Part shown: piece by piece, positions 62,091 to 64,000 of the stretch
Numbering within the stretch: position 1 is the stretch's first letter
Layout: every line of letters begins with the position of its first letter
From: Myxococcales bacterium
GTDB taxonomy: Bacteria; Myxococcota_A; Polyangia; Palsa-1104; JAEUJZ01
DNA length: 64,000 nucleotides
Assembly (NCBI GenBank): GCA_016794365.1
Contig: JAEUKB010000030.1
Span: 47,946 to 111,945 of the forward strand
Direction of reading: 5' to 3'
Notes under the pieces: generated by a model
The model's input: the letters and a program-made list of their open reading frames with translations, nothing else
Database searches by the model: none
What the model was told of the DNA's origin: nothing
Made by a program: the position numbers and the translations under genes

Positions 62091-63386
62091 ATGTCCGTCG
62101 CTGGCTCATCGCAACCGCACACACCAGATGCACAGCCCTCCGTTTCTCATCACGTCCGCCGCTATCCCGCTGGGTTTCTCCCTGTTTGCTTTGCGGTGCT
62201 GTGTGAGCGCTGCGCGGCGTTCATGCTCGCCTCGTCGCTGGTGCTCATGCTGTGCGAACGGTTTGGATATCCGCGTGCTGAAGCGCTGCGGCTTGCGGGA
62301 CTCATCACTGCCGCTGGATATCTCGGCAGTCTGCCGGGTGGACTCCTTTCCGACCGCATGCTCGGGCACCGTCGAGGACTGATCGTTAGTAGCCTGTTTC
62401 TGACGGCTGCCTATCTGCTCCTGTCCCTGCCATCAAAGAGGGTGCTCTGGCCGTCGCTGGCTGCATTGATTGTTGGCAACAGTCTGTTCAAACCGAGTCT
62501 GTACGTCGTCGTCCGTCGCCTGTTTGCCATCGCCGATCCACGCTTCGAGCGAGCACAGCTCTGGCTGCACCTCGTCATCAACTTTGCTGCTGTCCTCGGA
62601 GCCCTTATCGCTGGAACGTGGACGCAGAAAGGAGACTGGTCCGTCGTGTTCTCTGCGGCATCCCTGACGATGCTCGCTGCTTGGTCGGTTTTGTTCTTCG
62701 GACAGAAACGGATGATGCACTTCCGAAACGATGAGCCTTCCTTCCCTGGTAAGCAGGAAGAACTGACCCTCTCTTCGTGGCATCGCGTGAAGTCGATCGC
62801 GATGCTGACGCTCGCCATGGTTCTGTTCAACATGGCATTCGGTCAGGTCGATGGCTCTCTCCTTCTGTGGACCAGTCAACACGTCGATCGCACGCTTTCG
62901 GGACGCGCGATTCCCTTGCCATGGTTCGTTGCGCTTCCGTCGCTGTTGGTCCTGCTGATCGCGCCTGTGCAGATTGTCCTTCTGCCTCGGCTTCAGCGCA
63001 GACTCGGTATCTATCCCTTGGTCGCGAACGGACTGGTCGCCACGTCGTTGGCCTTTGCAGTTCTGATTCCTGCGGATCGGCTGTGTCGCTCTCACCTCAT
63101 CGGAATGGGATGGCTGATTGCCTGCCATTTGCTGCTGGTGGTTGGCGAAACGCTCGTCAGTCCACTCGGTCTGTCGCTGGTGCTCAAGCTTGCTCCTCCC
63201 AAACTACTCGGCGTGGTGATGGGAGTGTGGTTCGTTTCCTGTGCAGCAGGCTATTGGCTGGCGGGTGAAGTCGGCGCACTCTGGTTTTCACTCTCCCCGA
63301 CGGTTGGAATGATTCTGCTGACACTCCTTCCGCTGCTCGGCGCGTGGGTTGTCTTCCGACAGTCGAAAGGAACGGGACCGAAATAG
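62091..63386 (+). CDS. POT-family proton-coupled oligopeptide-type transporter
   Basis: The product has 431 residues with about 12 membrane helices. VLCERCAAFMLASSLVL corresponds to the ExxER-region helix of POT proteins, followed by PGGLLSDRMLGHRR and GNSLFKPSL. It is shorter than typical POT proteins and has an 18-residue polar start. It shares a 181-base divergent region with the HTH-methyltransferase, which may regulate it. Substrate unknown; a di-/tripeptide or histidine derivative fits. Confidence 0.85.
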   Translation: MSVAGSSQPHTPDAQPSVSHHVRRYPAGFLPVCFAVLCERCAAFMLASSLVLMLCERFGYPRAEALRLAGLITAAGYLGSLPGGLLSDRMLGHRRGLIVSSLFLTAAYLLLSLPSKRVLWPSLAALIVGNSLFKPSLYVVVRRLFAIADPRFERAQLWLHLVINFAAVLGALIAGTWTQKGDWSVVFSAASLTMLAAWSVLFFGQKRMMHFRNDEPSFPGKQEELTLSSWHRVKSIAMLTLAMVLFNMAFGQVDGSLLLWTSQHVDRTLSGRAIPLPWFVALPSLLVLLIAPVQIVLLPRLQRRLGIYPLVANGLVATSLAFAVLIPADRLCRSHLIGMGWLIACHLLLVVGETLVSPLGLSLVLKLAPPKLLGVVMGVWFVSCAAGYWLAGEVGALWFSLSPTVGMILLTLLPLLGAWVVFRQSKGTGPK

Positions 63387-63412
63387 CGCTCAGCGGTCGG
63401 GATGCGCGACGG

Positions 63413-64000
63413 CTACCGCACCTCTTGCCGGGCCTGAAGGCCGAAGCAGGCGATCCAATCTTGGGCGATGGCGACGCTGATGGCGGTGTTGCGGTCGAGG
63501 CCGCGTAGGTGTGCCAGGTCGTCGAGCTTCTGGTCTACGCTCGGGACAAGGCGCAGCGAGATGCGGACCCGATCCTCTTTCTCGGGAAGCGAGCGGAGTC
63601 GCTCGGCTTTGCGGATTCCCTGAGTAGCTGGCTTAGTGACGGCTTTGGTATCGCGGCTCAGCGTGAGAGCGGCAGAGGTCGTTGCGACGGGAAGGGGTCG
63701 AGGCTCCGCTTCTTTGGGTACGGGCGGTAGCGTTGGCGCTGCTGCGGTACTCGGCGGCGGTGCAGCGACAGTTGCCGATGCGGGAGGTGGGACGACGTAG
63801 ACGGGTTGAGGCTGCGGTGTCGCCGGTGCAGACGACGGTGCGGCTCGCTCGGTGCGGCGGGGCGCTGGCTCTGGTGCTACGGCTCGCTCGGTGCGGCGCG
63901 GTGGTTCCGGCATCGGGGGCGGAGTCGCGATTCGTCGGCTGGATTCCACTGGAGCCGAAGTAGACGGAGACGAACGAGCTTGCGGCTCGGCGGCTTTGGC
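63413..64000 (-). CDS. Pro/Ala-rich protein with C-terminal ribbon-helix-helix-like domain, 5' end outside window
   Basis: The frame is open to the right edge, giving 195 residues of the C-terminal part. A Pro/Ala/Arg-rich linker (repeated PRRTERA) leads to a terminal domain DRVRISLRLVPSVDQKLDDL then AHLRGLDRNTAISVAIAQDW, which fits a ribbon-helix-helix DNA-binding fold. The long linker suggests a tethered regulator or partition-like factor. Start and N-terminal domain are not visible. Confidence 0.7.
   Translation of the reverse strand, partial: AKAAEPQARSSPSTSAPVESSRRIATPPPMPEPPRRTERAVAPEPAPRRTERAAPSSAPATPQPQPVYVVPPPASATVAAPPPSTAAAPTLPPVPKEAEPRPLPVATTSAALTLSRDTKAVTKPATQGIRKAERLRSLPEKEDRVRISLRLVPSVDQKLDDLAHLRGLDRNTAISVAIAQDWIACFGLQARQEVR

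Overview
The window looks like a Gram-negative, high-GC, secondary-metabolite-rich bacterium, most likely a myxobacterium (Myxococcota). The evidence is indirect: FHA-linked sigma-54 activators, many Ser/Thr kinases, CHAT proteases, a STAND-WD40 receptor, a FAAL-started type I PKS, LolC/E-like and lipoprotein signals. No rRNA, tRNA or CRISPR array was seen, so the taxonomy is inference.

Layout. (1) 1-12.8 kb, minus strand: two modular PKS genes. PKS2 (KS-AT-KR-ACP-TE-TE) is transcribed first. PKS1 (FAAL-ACP-KS-AT-cMT-KR...) follows and runs off the left edge. The tandem TEs have Cys and Asn where Ser is expected. (2) 13.2-19.6 kb: a polybasic small protein, two paralogous small proteins, a stand-alone type II thioesterase, a pyrimidine-rich minisatellite, and two UbiB/AarF-family proteins, one intact and one that has lost its catalytic residues. 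(3) 19.7-37.5 kb: a signalling island with a CHAT protease and an FHA protein sharing a C-terminal adaptor domain, a TPR-CHAT membrane protein, a sigma factor, two single-pass membrane proteins, a membrane kinase, a membrane pseudokinase and a 1556-residue kinase-STAND-WD40 protein. A 2.64-kb serine-recombinase element sits inside the membrane kinase gene exactly at the activation-loop codons; its excision would restore the reading frame. (4) 37.5-52.2 kb: a RiPP-like locus with two short precursors sharing a double-glycine-type leader, a sigma-54/FHA activator, two HlyD-type adaptors, a C39-peptidase ABC exporter, a full-length LanB-type dehydratase (no LanC cyclase seen), a 2-oxoglutarate/Fe(II) oxygenase and two SyrD/PvdE-like ABC half-transporters. 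(5) 52.4-64 kb: a membrane-anchored solute-binding protein, a candidate structured RNA, an exported WD40 protein, a LolC/E-like permease, a truncated FG-GAP gene, an HTH-EgtD-like methyltransferase, a POT-family transporter and the end of a ribbon-helix-helix-like protein at the right edge.

How the parts may work together (inference): phosphorylation by the kinases is read by FHA domains, and homotypic adaptor contacts would bring the FHA protein and the CHAT protease together, while the sigma factor and membrane proteins carry the output. In the RiPP locus the activator turns on the precursors, LanB dehydrates Ser/Thr, the C39 transporter trims after Gly-Ala and exports, and the oxygenase may tailor the product. 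In the PKS region a fatty acid is loaded by FAAL, extended with malonyl units and released by the unusual tandem TE end.
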